This document shows positions 23,860 to 36,489 of a stretch of 64,000 nt of DNA, piece by piece (the stretch's first letter is position 1; each line of letters begins with the position of its first letter). The stretch is from Lamellibrachia columna (Eukaryota; Annelida; Polychaeta; Sabellida; Siboglinidae): the NCBI GenBank assembly GCA_963662155.1, contig OY759264.1:16442642-16506641 (forward strand), given 5' to 3'. The position numbers and the translations under genes were made by a program. The notes beneath the pieces were generated by a model. It was given only the letters and a program-made list of their open reading frames with translations. It was not told the origin of the DNA and ran no database searches.

Positions 23860-24750
23860 TTGTCTAAATTCGCTGCTTGCATTTGAAAGGCTATAGCAGG
23901 ATATTGGCATTCCGCTAAATGAGGGTAAGCGGTATCTTCCCTCTACATGTCAAATTGTTAAATGGAATTGAAATTGACACTATAACTATGCAGCTTCAGT
24001 TACCGGAAGACAAACTTGCCAAGGCTACTTTATTAGTTAATGGCATGGCCAAATGTCGAGAAGTGCTTCTGTGGGATTTGTTATCACTCAATGGTCTGCA
24101 CAGTTTTGCTTGGCTGTTTGTACCATCAAGACGGGCATTTCTCCGCCGCTTTATTAATTTGACAGTTGGCATTTCTCGGCTACACCACTTTGTTACATTA
24201 AACTGTGATGCTCGTGCAGACATATATGCTTGGCAGATATTCCTGTTATCGTTTAATGGGAACAGTATGTTTCTCGAACAGAAGTTTCTGTCTTTACAAA
24301 CGAATAATTTGTACACAGATACCTCGAATGACATAGGTTTTGCAGCTGTTTTTTTTATAACGACGTGGGTAGCAGGATCATGGCACAATCCCTTTACTTC
24401 GGCAGACATAACCTTACTCGGGCTGTACCCCTTGGTTCTCGCTACAAAGTTGTTTGGTAAATTTCTGGCCAACCACTGCAAACTTTTCATGGCTGACAAT
24501 TATGGGGTAGTGGATATCATAAACAAGTCCACGTTCAACAATCGAGCTATCATAAAGGTCCTAAGAAAGTTAGTGCTAGCATGTTTGAAATATAACATCT
24601 TATTTCGATCTCGCCATGTTCCTGGTAATCAGAATATCATAGCATAACATCTTTCTCGATTGTAGATCGGAAAAGCCACACAGATAGCATCTTGCCCTTG
24701 GCTTGATCTCACTCCAGCAGTAATACCAGCTCCATTGAAACCAGAGCACA
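23860..24750 (+). pseudogene. DIRS-type retrotransposon RT/RNase H relic
   Basis: Reading frames covering the thumb, connection and RNase H region of a DIRS element: GIEIDTITMQLQLPEDKL, a CREVLLWDLLSLNGLHSFA block, the RNase H-like LYTDTSNDIGFAAVF and MADNYGVVDIINK, and RHVPGNQNIIA. The frame breaks at a stop just after that last motif, and remnants of the ALSRLQ-like tail continue to about 24750, where a copy of the 526-1691 transposon begins. RT palm motifs are missing, so it is 5'-truncated. Confidence 0.85.
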
Positions 24751-25770
24751 ATGTTATAAATCGTTCTTAAACTCAAGTTCAAGTCTGTGCTCAAGCCTGA
24801 GATTTCATGCTCAGCTGAGTTTTAGTGCCCAACATAGCTTATGAAACGTCTTGGTTACGTATTTAGCTGAGTACGAAACAAAGAGCTCTTTGACGTAGCG
24901 ACGCAGTTTTTTTTCTTCAAATACACCAGCGCCAAACTGAACACTCTTTTTAAAGAAGAGAACAAAGATACTTCAGTATATATAATTGGATGACGAACAA
25001 TTTCGGCTGCAAGCGTCTCTTTTGCGGTAATAGGCGCCGGAAAAAAATCAACCCATCGCAAATATGACGCTGTGTTGAAAGTCGCACACAGTGAACGATT
25101 GAACAGACGCACAAGTCACAAGATAAAACTGCCTAAAAATATAAAAAAGTAATTCCGCGCAAGATGTATTCGGTATTGGCATTGCAGACACTGAAACTGA
25201 ACACTTGACATCGTCATCGACATGGTCACCTATGTTTGTTTGTTATCAGTTTTTAAACACACACGCACGTACGCACGCACGCACGCACAGCATTGTGCTG
25301 GTATTTGTACTTGTGTTACGTCATCTACAACACATCAACTGAAACTCCTATGCATATCGCCATATGGCATGCCTATGCCTATCTAGGCTATGCCTATGCC
25401 TGGTAACAGTAAACACACACGTTATTTATTGAAATAATGTTCATGAATCTTGGCACAATAAATAGCGTGTAAACTCATAGACTAAAGTAGAGTCAAATCT
25501 AAACGTTTGGCCTAAGCCAGGCTAAGGCTTAAGCAATTCGAAAGTCGGCAACCTTATTCTGTTTGCCATGTTCATTTACGGCGTGATAAATAGAAACACG
25601 ACAAGTTGTGCTTTTTCAATAAATACAACTCTTAATATAACACCAATTTCATTACAAAAATATATTTTATGTAGTCTAAGTTAAAAATAACCACATTATC
25701 TAATTCCGTGGTATATTATATTGTTTGATTTTGAAATGTCATCAGAACGTCCATTTTTACATAATCTGTA
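24750..25770. mobile_element. Truncated copy of the 526-1691 DNA transposon
   Basis: Collinear with about 535-1220: GTTATAAATCGT start, GCTCAA/TGAGC-rich subterminal zone, and the internal AATTTCGGCTGCAAGCGTCT segment. It stops where the other copy has the (TG)n tract; the right inverted repeat is absent. Confidence 0.75.
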
Positions 25771-27689
25771 ATAATATATGCAACAATACACACGTACTGG
25801 AAAGAGGATTATAAAATAGTTTCATAGTTAATTATTGGTGTGTCTTAAAATATGTTTTGAGTTACAAAATATTGCCAGGTTTCATATACTATAAGAGGTG
25901 CATAATAACAGTTTTATAAATTAATGTATGTATATACAAGAAAAGATGTATATTAATGTATGCGTAAACATGTTAAAATCATACATACCATTAAAACGTA
26001 TGTGACACCATAGCAATGGAATATGATATCAGTAGTACCAAAAGTAATGTTATGATTTATTTGCTGTGAGAAGTTCAAGGATATACACATCCCAATTTTT
26101 TATTAAATGGTGAATCATTGCCAAGATTTGATAAATGAAAATGTATTGGACACATTATAAGTGAAGGCCACAGCCCTAGACAGTACAGAAGAATTTATGG
26201 TCAGGGAAATGCTTTGGTTAGAACATTATATGTGTGCTGAATAAGTAATTACTATGTTTAGATCATATTGTACGTAACTATACACTTGTCAGATATGGTG
26301 GAACCATACGTCAGAGTCACTTAGAAACGTTTGTGTTGTACACAGTAATGTATTCAGATTGTTGTGCAGTGAACCCAGAAACTGCCCACTGTCAAAGTGT
26401 TTAGTGTAGTCCATCTTTTATATGGGTGCAAGGCCACAGTTTTTTTTACTGTTATGTCAAACACAGGAGGGGTGAAAAGAGGGATGAAGGGGAAAAGGTT
26501 AATCAATGCCAGTTTTGGATGAATTATTGCAATAGTGTTTAAAGTAGCTGGGGCGGCCATTATGCGCTTGTCTTGAATTGATTAGTTTCAGTAGAAGTTT
26601 TTAAGATAAATTAACCATTTCTTTACAGATTGTGTTCCAGATTAATAACATTTGCAGTGTTTCATTTATTTGGTTATATTACAAGATTTGTTTACATTTT
26701 TGTAAATGTAAAAAAGCCACAAAAATGATAAATTATTTCGTTTTGAGAAAATCCCCAAAGAAATAAATGACATACATATAAGTATGACAGTGTCACTGAT
26801 AACTTTAAGATAGATTTTGGGTAACATTAACGAATTACGTCTGCTACACCACCGTTAATGTTTTAAGCAAAAGTTGTATGACAGCCTACAGTAGCAGTGT
26901 ATTTTTGACACAAACGTAATTCAATATCGTATTATGTTGCCTACATGTAAGACGCGTTCATATGCCAAATTACAGCGTCGTAAGTGTTGTAGTTTTTCTA
27001 AAATAAGAAATTAAACATCATTTCCTGGTTATTAATGAAAACGCAATCTCAACAAATGCTTGTTTTTATGTCGAAATTTACGGTTTTTCACTGGCGTAGC
27101 CAACTGACAAACATGTGTCAGGGCGTGTTTACGGTCATTTTGATTGGCGTATTGTCATATGTTCCGCTTTCACGGCGAACGAATACTTATAGGTGTTTAG
27201 AACATCGTAGCAACATGTTGGCAACACGTCACAGCTTGACCACAGCCCGGGGCCTACGGCTACGCCTGGAAATAGTCCGTCTATATTTCGTTTTGAAACT
27301 GTCATGACTATGAAAATCACTTCTTTTAACTATCTGTAGTTTAATGTTGCATGCAAACAGTAGATCTAGATATATATATATCAAAGTTAAATCATGTCAT
27401 GAATCTATGATACAGCATGAACGTGTTACATTGAAAGAAAATGATGTTCTAAGTGGTACTGAAGAAGGCTGATTAAATTCATTGTGAAATTCTGCTTTTG
27501 GGTGTAAAGGCTTGAATGAGCGTTATTTGAATTAGAGTGATTCTTTTTTGAGGGATGTTGTGGTTTGACTATAATATTCCATGTCCATTTTGAAATAAAT
27601 TGTTCTGCATTTATTAAATGCATTTGTGTTCAGATTATTTGAGATGATGTAGTGTCACTGCCATAAAGTGTGACCTCACACAGCAAAGT
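25771..27689. other. Unassigned AT-rich region
   Basis: No gene, transposon domain or tandem repeat recognised. A few (GCAC)n units occur just before, near 25265. Confidence 0.4.
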
Positions 27690-27705
27690 TCTCTCTCTCT
27701 CTCTC

Positions 27706-27801
<96 letters not shown>

Positions 27802-27870
27802 TCCCACTCCCACTCTCTCTCTCTCTCTCTCTCCCAATCCCACTCTCTCTCTTCCCCTCTCTCTCTCTCT

Positions 27871-27905
<35 letters not shown>

Positions 27906-27968
27906 ACTCCCACTCTCCCACACACACTCTCTCTCTCTCTCTCTCTCTCCCTCTCTCTCTCTCTCTCT

Positions 27969-28003
<35 letters not shown>
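27690..28003. repeat. (CT)n-rich array, about 310 bp
   Basis: Polypyrimidine tract on the plus strand made of CT units with CCCACTCC and CTGT variants. Such homopurine/homopyrimidine tracts can form triplex DNA (known chemistry, not shown here). Open frames of Ser-Leu or Arg-Glu repeats are artefacts. Confidence 0.95.
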
Positions 28004-28005
<2 letters not shown>

Positions 28006-28355
28006 TGCTCCATGTGGCTCTGATGGCACACCCCTACCGCTTTGGTATGGCAGTACCCCCCCCCCGGGGGAACAATCACCATTGCAGGCAGCACCACTCG
28101 TAGATGAAAAAATTATACACGAAATTGACTAGGGTCGTGCAGCAGGCGCATTTCAGGAAGGCCCTTTTACATGATCAGTCTTGTAATACAAAGGTGTGCT
28201 TTATAGATTGTGTCAGGGCACAGTAGTTTGATAAAACCTCTACGACTCACGATCAGGCACGCCAAACACCAACGGGCTAACAGGCCCATTGTGCTCGGAA
28301 TAGTTTCCCAGTCATCAGCGGCACTGGGACCTGTTATCATGTTTTTCACACGCAG

Positions 28356-28531
28356 GTTACGACCGGGGTCTTTACAAGTGCTACTCATTTCGCATAGGTG
28401 CCGCAACTACTGCCACAACAAGGGGTTTTACTGATAAGCAGATTCAACTTATGGGCAGATGGAAATCTTGTGACATCGATACCGATGTTTTGCACTGTAG
28501 TGTCTTCGATTACATGCGTCGCTGGTTCTAA
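28356..28531 (+). pseudogene. DIRS-type tyrosine recombinase C-terminal fragment
   Basis: Encodes YSFRIGAATTATTRGFT, IQLMGRWKS and a short tail to a TAA at 28529. This matches the HxxR-type region of DIRS tyrosine recombinases, with the usual His replaced by Tyr in YSFR. Upstream sequence (28200-28355) may be a frameshifted extension. It may belong to the same dead element as the RT relic 3.6 kb upstream, since orientation and order agree. Confidence 0.7.
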
Positions 28532-31500
28532 AAAACCGACGAAGTTGATGTTATCTCTCCGGCTGTGCTCTGTGTAGTTTGGTACTTAATTGCTTCGGTT
28601 ACGTTGGAGTAACGACAAGGCATAATAGCTATGTACACATAAGGCATTATACTTAGGAATTCTTAGCTGCACTCTTTGTTGGGGGCAGCAGCGCACTTAT
28701 GTAACTATGCTGCGGCGCATATTCCATGAACTAGAACAACTGGGACAGTGAGTCATTCTGAGCAAATGTGAGCCACTTCATAATAATGGAGACAAACATT
28801 AGTGCGTTTTCAAATTACATAACCCGAATGTAAATTATTTAAAGTCGCAAATCCCAAAACTGAATATTCACATATTACACATAATTCCGTATTTTGTGAC
28901 ATGATGAACCTCGGATCCCAATTTACGAAGAAATGCTCAAAAATACTGTTTTTTAAACTTAATAAAAAATATTAGTGCAGTTTTCCAAATGGTCTTATTT
29001 AAATAGGCGGAAAAACAGAGGCCGTGTTGTGTTGCCAAAACGGGTCCTCGGTCGTTGTCATCAGAGGCCTGCTTTGTTTGCCACGGATGTGTAAAACTAC
29101 GCGTACATTGCTATTTGTGGCGAGTCGCGCGTTTGTGCGATTGTGTCCGCGCACATTTTACAACATTTGTTGGAATCGATGCAACAACGGTTGCGCTGAC
29201 CAAATCAACACGCAGGTCGAATTTTTTTTAGTTGCGGACCAGCATACATTGCGCGACTGATCCATTTTATGTCAAATAAACACAAGATTCGCAACAAAAG
29301 TTTAGCAATGTACGCCTAATATTAGTGCCCGGCTGAGTGACTGGGTTGTCCGTTTCATCAATTGTCTTCTGACGAACATTCTTTGTTTCCCTCCATCCTG
29401 GACAACCTGCACTTAATCTGGTAAAATTTGGTAAAAACTACACGCAACACGTGATCGACTCGCCAGCGATCCATCGGGAAATACAGCTCTCAATCAAGTG
29501 CAGTCCCGCGGTTTTGGTCGTTATCAGAGGTGTTTCGCAATACCGTTTCTGAAAATTGGCTAGTTGCTAGGAACCAGTCGTACTTAAGTCCGATATGTTA
29601 TTGTCTACCTGGATAAATTAGTTCATCAACTTAAGGATGCAAGAACTTTCTTCAAACCATTGAACACTGTGGTTCTGTTCGATACAGTGCATTTCAAAAT
29701 ATTATTGTCCTGTTTTCAAAACATACAATATACACTACAATGCTTATTGTCAAACATAAATGCACTTTTATGCTACATGTCACTACAGGTCTCCAAAATG
29801 CCATTGATACGCAAAGATACAAGAATCAAACTTTTGATCTTCATAATTATCAACAAATTAGAAAAGGCACATGTTGTGCTGCAGCGCATTAGATTTTGGA
29901 TAGTCAGTCAGACTGAACACCATGGGCGGATCCAACGGGTTTCCATCGGATGCCCGGGCACAACCTTGGTTTTGGCCGGGCTTGTTTTCATTATGTCACA
30001 ATTAATTGTCGAGACACCACGTGGCCCTCCTGAACTTGTTCATCCGATGAGGACATTTCTAACACACACAAACGGAACATTGCCACCAGTAGGACTGCGC
30101 GCCCCCAGTCATTCTGATTGGCTGCCCACCCTGCCTTATCCTCGTAGTACACATTATTAAACACAAATGGATTTGTGCTGTCATTACATGTTTTATTTAA
30201 TACGCCGCAGCTGTATGATGTGAACAGGAGAATAGTGACATCCATGACGTTACCCGTCTCGACACTGATGTAAGGCCTCGAAGATAATAGGGAACGTAAG
30301 TCTCGTAACCTAGTCTTAGAGGTTCCGCGTTAGTTGAGCCGACTTGCGATCATTTCAACAACGCGCCTTATCGCCCACCTAGTTACGTTATTGTTTATAA
30401 CTAATTTATCGGTTTATTGCAGTTTTGTTGTCCATTGCTGTTTTTCAACTGTGTATGTCAACGACGAACTCCTCGTACAAAGTTACTGTACATAGTTAAT
30501 CAAATATATTTAATAACGTGATAAGCGTGAATGGACATATTGTTGTACAATGACGTCAATGGCTACACTATTCATTAAAACATAATCTGCCGAATAGCAG
30601 TGCAGTCATCCTATGCCAACTTAACGTTAGCTTGGCCTTGGGCCTGGTAAATGTCAGACGTCGTTATGGTAGCAGGGCTAAATTGACTAACATAACTAGG
30701 TAAACAAATAATAGTAAGAAAACGCGTTGATAGTTGCTGTACTAGTACTAGGTTTTATCTGACAGTGTATCACACAGGTTGAGTAGTACTGTTACAGTGC
30801 TATTTATGTGGATAGTTTATTGTGATAAAACATCAACTTAATGCTATTTATATTAGCTCTATTTTATTTCCACGGTGTTTAAGTTCAACATATTCATATT
30901 CCCTGACTATTTTTTGAAAGTTTTTATGCCAACTGTAAATTATTGTTTCATGTCGATCTTGATAATGCATATGACATTGCTGCATCAGCATGCGAGTGTC
31001 TCAAATTATGCGTGCCACGTGAGCATGTACTGGAAACATGCACCTTGTATGCAGAACCTTTTGTAAAATGAAATTCATGTGTGTATGAAAGGTCATTAAT
31101 AAGATACATTCACACAGGGTAAAACATTTTAATAGTATAATATTATATATAATACATAAAATGAATATCGAGTATCATAGTGACATTGACAGACTTGTAG
31201 TAAATCATTGTTGTCAATTATTAGATAATAAAAAATAATTTATGGTCATATAGCAGGAAGACATTTTATCTAGAGAATACATAATTACTTGACCTTCTGG
31301 AAATTGTGCTATTTGCTTAGATTTGTATGTCTGGAAAATACTCAACAAATGCATTTTGATTGCATAGTATAACAGTATGCAATTTCTTTAAGAATATGTG
31401 GCAGGATATTGACTAGGCAACAACATATAGTAAGGACAAGAAGTGCAAGAGTTTTAACCATAAATTTGTTCATTCAACATGTAGTCAAGTTCTGGCAATC

Positions 31501-31620
31501 TTTATGTACATGTATTCCTCTTCCTCGATTTTGGCAATGAAGTTAATTGAACCTGTATTTTACTGTAAAACCCACAAGACACAATTTGTTCTAATAGTTC
31601 ATACAATGTTCATACAATGT
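28532..31620. other. Unassigned region
   Basis: No gene or mobile element domain recognised. The longest open frame (29660-30160, 166 codons) resembles no family I know and has no coding signature. Confidence 0.4.
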
Positions 31621-31629
31621 TCATACACT

Positions 31630-31800
31630 ATGAAACTGTGAAACATATTTGAGATGGTGGCTCTGCTAACATCAAACTGCTCAGAGACGTCCAAATCCCT
31701 GCAGCCGAGACATAACTTCGGCATAGGCAGCAAAATATGGTCTTGAAAGTTGAAATTACGACTTTCCAGCCTGCATAGTAATCCTTGAAACACATGTAAA
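31630..31800 (-). pseudogene. PIF/Harbinger-like (DDE_Tnp_4) transposase HTH fragment
   Basis: Minus-strand frame with FQDHILLPMPKLCLGCRDLD, VSEQFDVSRATISNMFHSFI. It is the helix-turn-helix that precedes the DDE domain of DDE_Tnp_4 transposases (family pattern: dLA.rF.vS..TVS.iF). No DDE domain adjoins it. Confidence 0.6.
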
Positions 31801-32092
31801 TTGTGGAAGTGAAGAGCAGCATAACAATATTCAATGAATCAATCATTATTAATATGTATTTACAGAAACACTGACACAATTTGTGGTGCCAGAGATACTA
31901 GTGTGCAGTGTCATCTGTGAATATAATATACAGACAAATGAGAATGCATCGAAAATTACAATCTTCAATTTCTTGTTTACGCAGTATTATGTGATTTAAC
32001 ATATCACTTAAATGAATCAATAGCTTTGTAATAAATTGTATATATGTATTTTATGATTGGGCAGTCTTGATATATTAAGTGCGTGGTGTGCA

Positions 32093-32210
<118 letters not shown>

Positions 32211-32294
32211 TTCATTATTAAACAAATAAGCAGCATTTGTTTTACAGTACTGTCACTTTTACAGTACAGGACATTTAACAGTGAGGAAGGTATC

Positions 32295-32298
<4 letters not shown>

Positions 32299-32368
<70 letters not shown>
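32299..32368. repeat. (TA)n, about 70 bp
   Basis: Pure TA immediately left of the inverted repeat at 32369. Confidence 0.97.
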
Positions 32369-32619
<251 letters not shown>

Positions 32620-33140
32620 TTCCTGCACATAGATAATTTGTTCGTGTTTTGCTACATATGTATATATTGTTTTGTGTATTTTAATACCAAAAACTTGTAG
32701 CCAACATTAAATTCTTACGGGATTGCAACTCCCTATGAATCGTACCGGAATGTCTAACTGATCATTGTCTATCAAGAGCATACAGAGGCGAATGTATATA
32801 ACACGGTGAACTTCTTGTATGACTTTTGTATATATGCATATTATGCAAATTTAATAACGCATAAATGGCAACAACAAGGAATACATGTCATTGTTTGTAC
32901 CTACCGATGGTCAAGCTAGTATTACTTTGATTACTATATACAATGTTATCAAAGTGTTCAGCATGTGCTTGTATTTACATAGGAAGGTCATTTTTTCTGG
33001 GCATCTTACGAGTTACAGGCAAACGTGATAATCTGTCCATAACTTATTCATGATAATCATCACATGTTAAAAAAACTGTCGCCACCCAGTCTGTTATCTG
33101 CACTGAAATGCAATGCGGGTTGGAGTGTGTGACAAATTTA
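32620..33140. other. Unassigned region
   Basis: Right of the palindrome is about 70 bp resembling a non-LTR 3' UTR; the rest is unassigned. Confidence 0.35.
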
Positions 33141-33304
33141 ATGGTGCAGTGTCATCATTGATTGCTGAAGCAAAGCCAAAGAAATCTAAAACTCCAAAGG
33201 CGTTGAAGAAAGATGCTCCAGCTAATCAACTGGTGCTACTCCAGTTACCAGTACTCTGAACCCAGCCAATGAGTCTGAAAGTGTGAGCTATGCTGGTGTT
33301 GCTG

Positions 33305-33425
33305 CGACATCAGATAGAAAAATGGCTTATACACAGAAAACAGAGAGTAATAGTAGATGGTGAGATTTCAAACTGGAAATCTGTTTTGAGTGGGGTACCA
33401 CAGGAATCAGTATTAGGCCCTATAC

Positions 33426-33436
<11 letters not shown>
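33305..33436 (+). pseudogene. CR1 RT fragment, left part of an interrupted copy
   Basis: Encodes KWLIHRKQRVIVDGEISNWK and VLSGVPQESVLGPILFLIYI, closely matching ORF2 of the element at 8236 (Gly to Glu in the PQGS motif). It stops at a (TA)n tract exactly inside the TATA of the LIYIND codons. The rest continues at 34981. Confidence 0.85.

Positions 33437-33466
<30 letters not shown>
33437..33466. repeat. (TA)n at left border of hAT-derived insert
   Basis: Short TA tract joining CR1 codons to hAT coding sequence. Confidence 0.9.
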
Positions 33467-33469
<3 letters not shown>

Positions 33470-34666
33470 GTGACCACTGCGGCCAAACCTGCCTTCCACT
33501 CAGCTCGAGTTAGCACCATCGATAAGCTGAGTGACTGCCTACAACGTCGCTTCGATGATGCCCAGACCAATATCCTGGAGGCAACCCAGATGGCTAACTT
33601 CACCCTTTGGCCGGAAACGAATGTAGAAGGTGCGTGTTGCTAGTACATTAAAAGGAATTATAAGTGTATATAATATTGTTATATAATTGTTTATACATTA
33701 CTTTTACCACAACTAATTGCAGACTTAACCCTGTGACAAAAAGGAAATGGGAAGGTGTGTATTTTACCTGTATTGATGTATACACCAATGTTTTTTGAAT
33801 AAAACATGCTGCTTTGACACAACATTTTTTATTCAGGTTTTGGAGACGAGCATGTTGTGACACTGGTAACACATTTCTCATCCATCATGGAAGAGGCTGG
33901 GTTCTGTCCAAGTGAGGTCGAACAAGAATGGGATATGCTGAAAGCAGTGATCTACAGAAGGTATTTACACATTTTAAAAATTATCAATAATCATTGATGT
34001 ATTTACAGATAGCTTCTTCACAGTCTGATGTTGTATTTACATATACCTTCTTCACAGTCTGATGTTTTATCATGTATTTCCAGGCATTTTCTTCACACAG
34101 TCTGATGTGTTATCATGTATTTCCAGACAGCTGCAGCAGATATCTCCGTTTTCTACTATCTTACTTAAGGACCTTAACCTGCCTTAACTATATAACCATT
34201 CTGCTATGTATTTCTGCTATGACTATTTATTGTTCACAGCATAAATTAAATTGTCTGACATAAGAAAGTTTGGAATCTATTTGTTTATAGTTGCAAAGAT
34301 GTTGCTGAGCTGACATGGGAGGGAGTAAACAGACGCCATCTTGCTGACCACCAAAACATCCTGGCACTGGTAGACATCATTCTGAGCTTGCCAGCTCATT
34401 CTGCTGACGCAGAACGTGGTTTCTCCGAGATGAAACTCGTCAAAACAGACTGGAGGAGCAAGCTTGGCAACGACATCCTCACTGACCTGCTACACATCTC
34501 CTTCCACACGGCAAGCATCGCAGACTTTGATCCGACTGCAGCCATTCATCTGTGGAATAGCAGCGGAACAAGGGCGAGGCGGCCAGAGTTTGTGGAGTTT
34601 GAGAACAGCAAGGACACTGACAGTGATATGTCTGAGGATGCGTTTTCAGATGTTGCAGAGTTGTAG
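33467..34666 (+). pseudogene. hAT transposase C-terminal exons (ZNF862-like)
   Basis: Three exons with matching phases: about 33467-33631 (donor AAG|GTGCGT), 33838-33960 (acceptor TTATTCAG, donor AG|GTATTT), and 34291-34666 (acceptor TTTATAG). The last holds the hAT dimerisation region: LPAHSADAERGFSEMKLVKT, RSKLGNDILTDLLHI, FDPTAAIHLW. All three are open and end in a TAG after an acidic tail (DMSEDAFSDVAEL). The 5' exons and the catalytic DDE part are absent, so it is a fragment, although what remains is undamaged. Confidence 0.75.
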
Positions 34667-34916
34667 ATTATTATATGGTGGTGTCTCTTGATGAGTTTCC
34701 CGATATGAGTAATATGTGGCATTGGCCGCACGGTGTGATATAGCAAATTTCTCTCGGGTGTATATGTTTCATGAATAAATTTTTTTTATATACATTTTGG
34801 TTATCTTGACTCCATGTCGTTGACTTTGACAGGACTAGTAGATGTGACTGCGGACTAGTGAACTTCACTGGCCACTAGTCCTGTGGACTAGTGGAGAAAA
34901 AAGTTAGTTTCTACCC

Positions 34917-34919
<3 letters not shown>
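33467..34919 (+). mobile_element. 5'-truncated hAT transposon with three spliced exons
   Basis: The insert interrupts a CR1 fragment. Its right end, read inward, is CAGGGGTAGAAACTAAC, a typical hAT terminus. It is followed by TATATATA, which fits an 8-bp hAT target duplication in the TATA-rich site. Several GGACTAGT words form a subterminal cluster. The left terminus is missing. The coding content is the 3' part of a transposase gene, with an AATAAA at about 34773. Confidence 0.75.

Positions 34920-34980
<61 letters not shown>
34920..34980. repeat. (TA)n at right border of hAT insert
   Basis: About 60 bp of TA; the first eight bases fit the target duplication, and the rest is probably microsatellite growth. 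Confidence 0.95.
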
Positions 34981-34984
<4 letters not shown>

Positions 34985-35725
34985 GATTTGGAAGATGACA
35001 TATCTAGCAAAGTACTAAAATTTGCAGATGACACAAACGTATTCAGAAAGGTTTAATACTAATGATACAGACAAACAAAGTTTATAGGATGACCTAGATA
35101 TATTAGTTAAATGGTCCGAAAAATGGCAAATGTTATTCAATTTTGGGAAGTGTAAATGTATACACATAGGACATGGAAACATGGACGAAGAATATAAAAT
35201 GGGAGATTCTGTATTAGGTAGAACCACACAAGGAAAGGACTTAGGAGTAACATTTAGTGCTGACATGAAAATTTCAGAGCAATGTGGGATTGGATTTTCG
35301 AAAGGAAATAAAATTCTAGGGCTAATTAGGACAACTATCATGTATAAGGAGATACAGCTAATTGTACCCCTGTACCAAATAGAAGTGTTTAAAATAGTGA
35401 ATGGTTATGAGGATGTTGATAGGAATATGTTCTTCACACTTAAAGAAAGCATTAGTTAAGGAGCAGTGTAGGTTGGACATGAGAAAGTACTTTTTCTCAC
35501 AGAAGGTGATAAATGAATGGCACAAACTGCCAAATGATTGTGTTAATGCTAGTGAATATGTTTAAAAATAGAATTGACAGATATTTGATAAGGGCGGGCT
35601 ACACATAGATGAGAAAATTGTTGGACTCTCGATAAGCCAATGGCTTCCTTGTCCACTTGCCAACTGGAACTTGTTGTTTGGGATGGCAGTCTTGTTAAAT
35701 ATTGTTCAATCTTGTTAAATATTCA
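34981..35725 (+). pseudogene. CR1 RT fragment, right part of the interrupted copy
   Basis: Resumes at NDLEDDISSKVLKFADDTN, directly after the codons at 33436. It continues through the thumb with frameshifts (about 35055, 35380, 35455), a deletion before QIEVFKIVNGYED, the C-terminal block, the GGACTCTCGATAAGCCAATG 3' UTR motif and an AATCTTGTTA-like tail. It is diverged from the element at 8236 and dead. Confidence 0.85.
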
Positions 35726-36480
35726 CCGACCAAGTGTCCAAACTCATTCTATTGGAATCGGACTTGAACCTCAATGTCAGACAGTACACCAAATGCAAAC
35801 ATCCACACCCACAACACACGAAAACAACATGAATTACATACATTTAGAACACAACATGAATTTGCTAAGCGATGCCTGAGACACAATCTACCTAATACTG
35901 TAAACAATACACCAGCCCTGGTAATAGAAAAAAATCATCACGCATAGTCTAAGTGGGTTTGCGAACTACACCAAACATCAATACATTCAAAACTATCAAA
36001 CCTCGTGCAATATAGCAAATTGTTACACATGTAGGCAGAACCAATAATGAAAAAACATGCACTAAACACACGCAGGCACTCAACGAACGCACATATTCAC
36101 AACTTCACAAAGAGAATACACACTTTAAAGGCATACACGCCCGCACGCATACATGCATGACATTTCGTTTTCCTTCTATTTGCAAGATTTGCACTTGTTG
36201 GACGAACTCTATTATTTTTATTTATTTTTTCTCATTATAAAAGATTATAGCTTGTTAGGCCAACTAATTTAATTTACTAAATTATAAATGTTCCAATTTA
36301 TAGGTGGCTCCTCGATAGCGACTAGTTAGTCTTAGAGGAGTCTCCTCACCCTATTACCATTACCTTATACATATTAATACAAACCATGTTCACAGTAAAA
36401 TTACAAACTTATACTAGGTATTATTGTTTTGTTAACATGAATGTATGTGTGTATCTTTTGAAATGTTACATTGGTCAAAT
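35726..36480. other. Unassigned region
   Basis: No gene or element recognised. Confidence 0.4.
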
Positions 36481-36489
36481 AAACACAAA

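Noticed and set aside
23996..24499. Minus-strand 167-codon ORF
   Set aside because: Antisense shadow of the DIRS RNase H region, which has recognisable motifs on the plus strand.
27630..28097. Arg-Glu or Ser-Leu repeat frames over 100 codons
   Set aside because: Product of the (CT)n array; no flanking coding signal.
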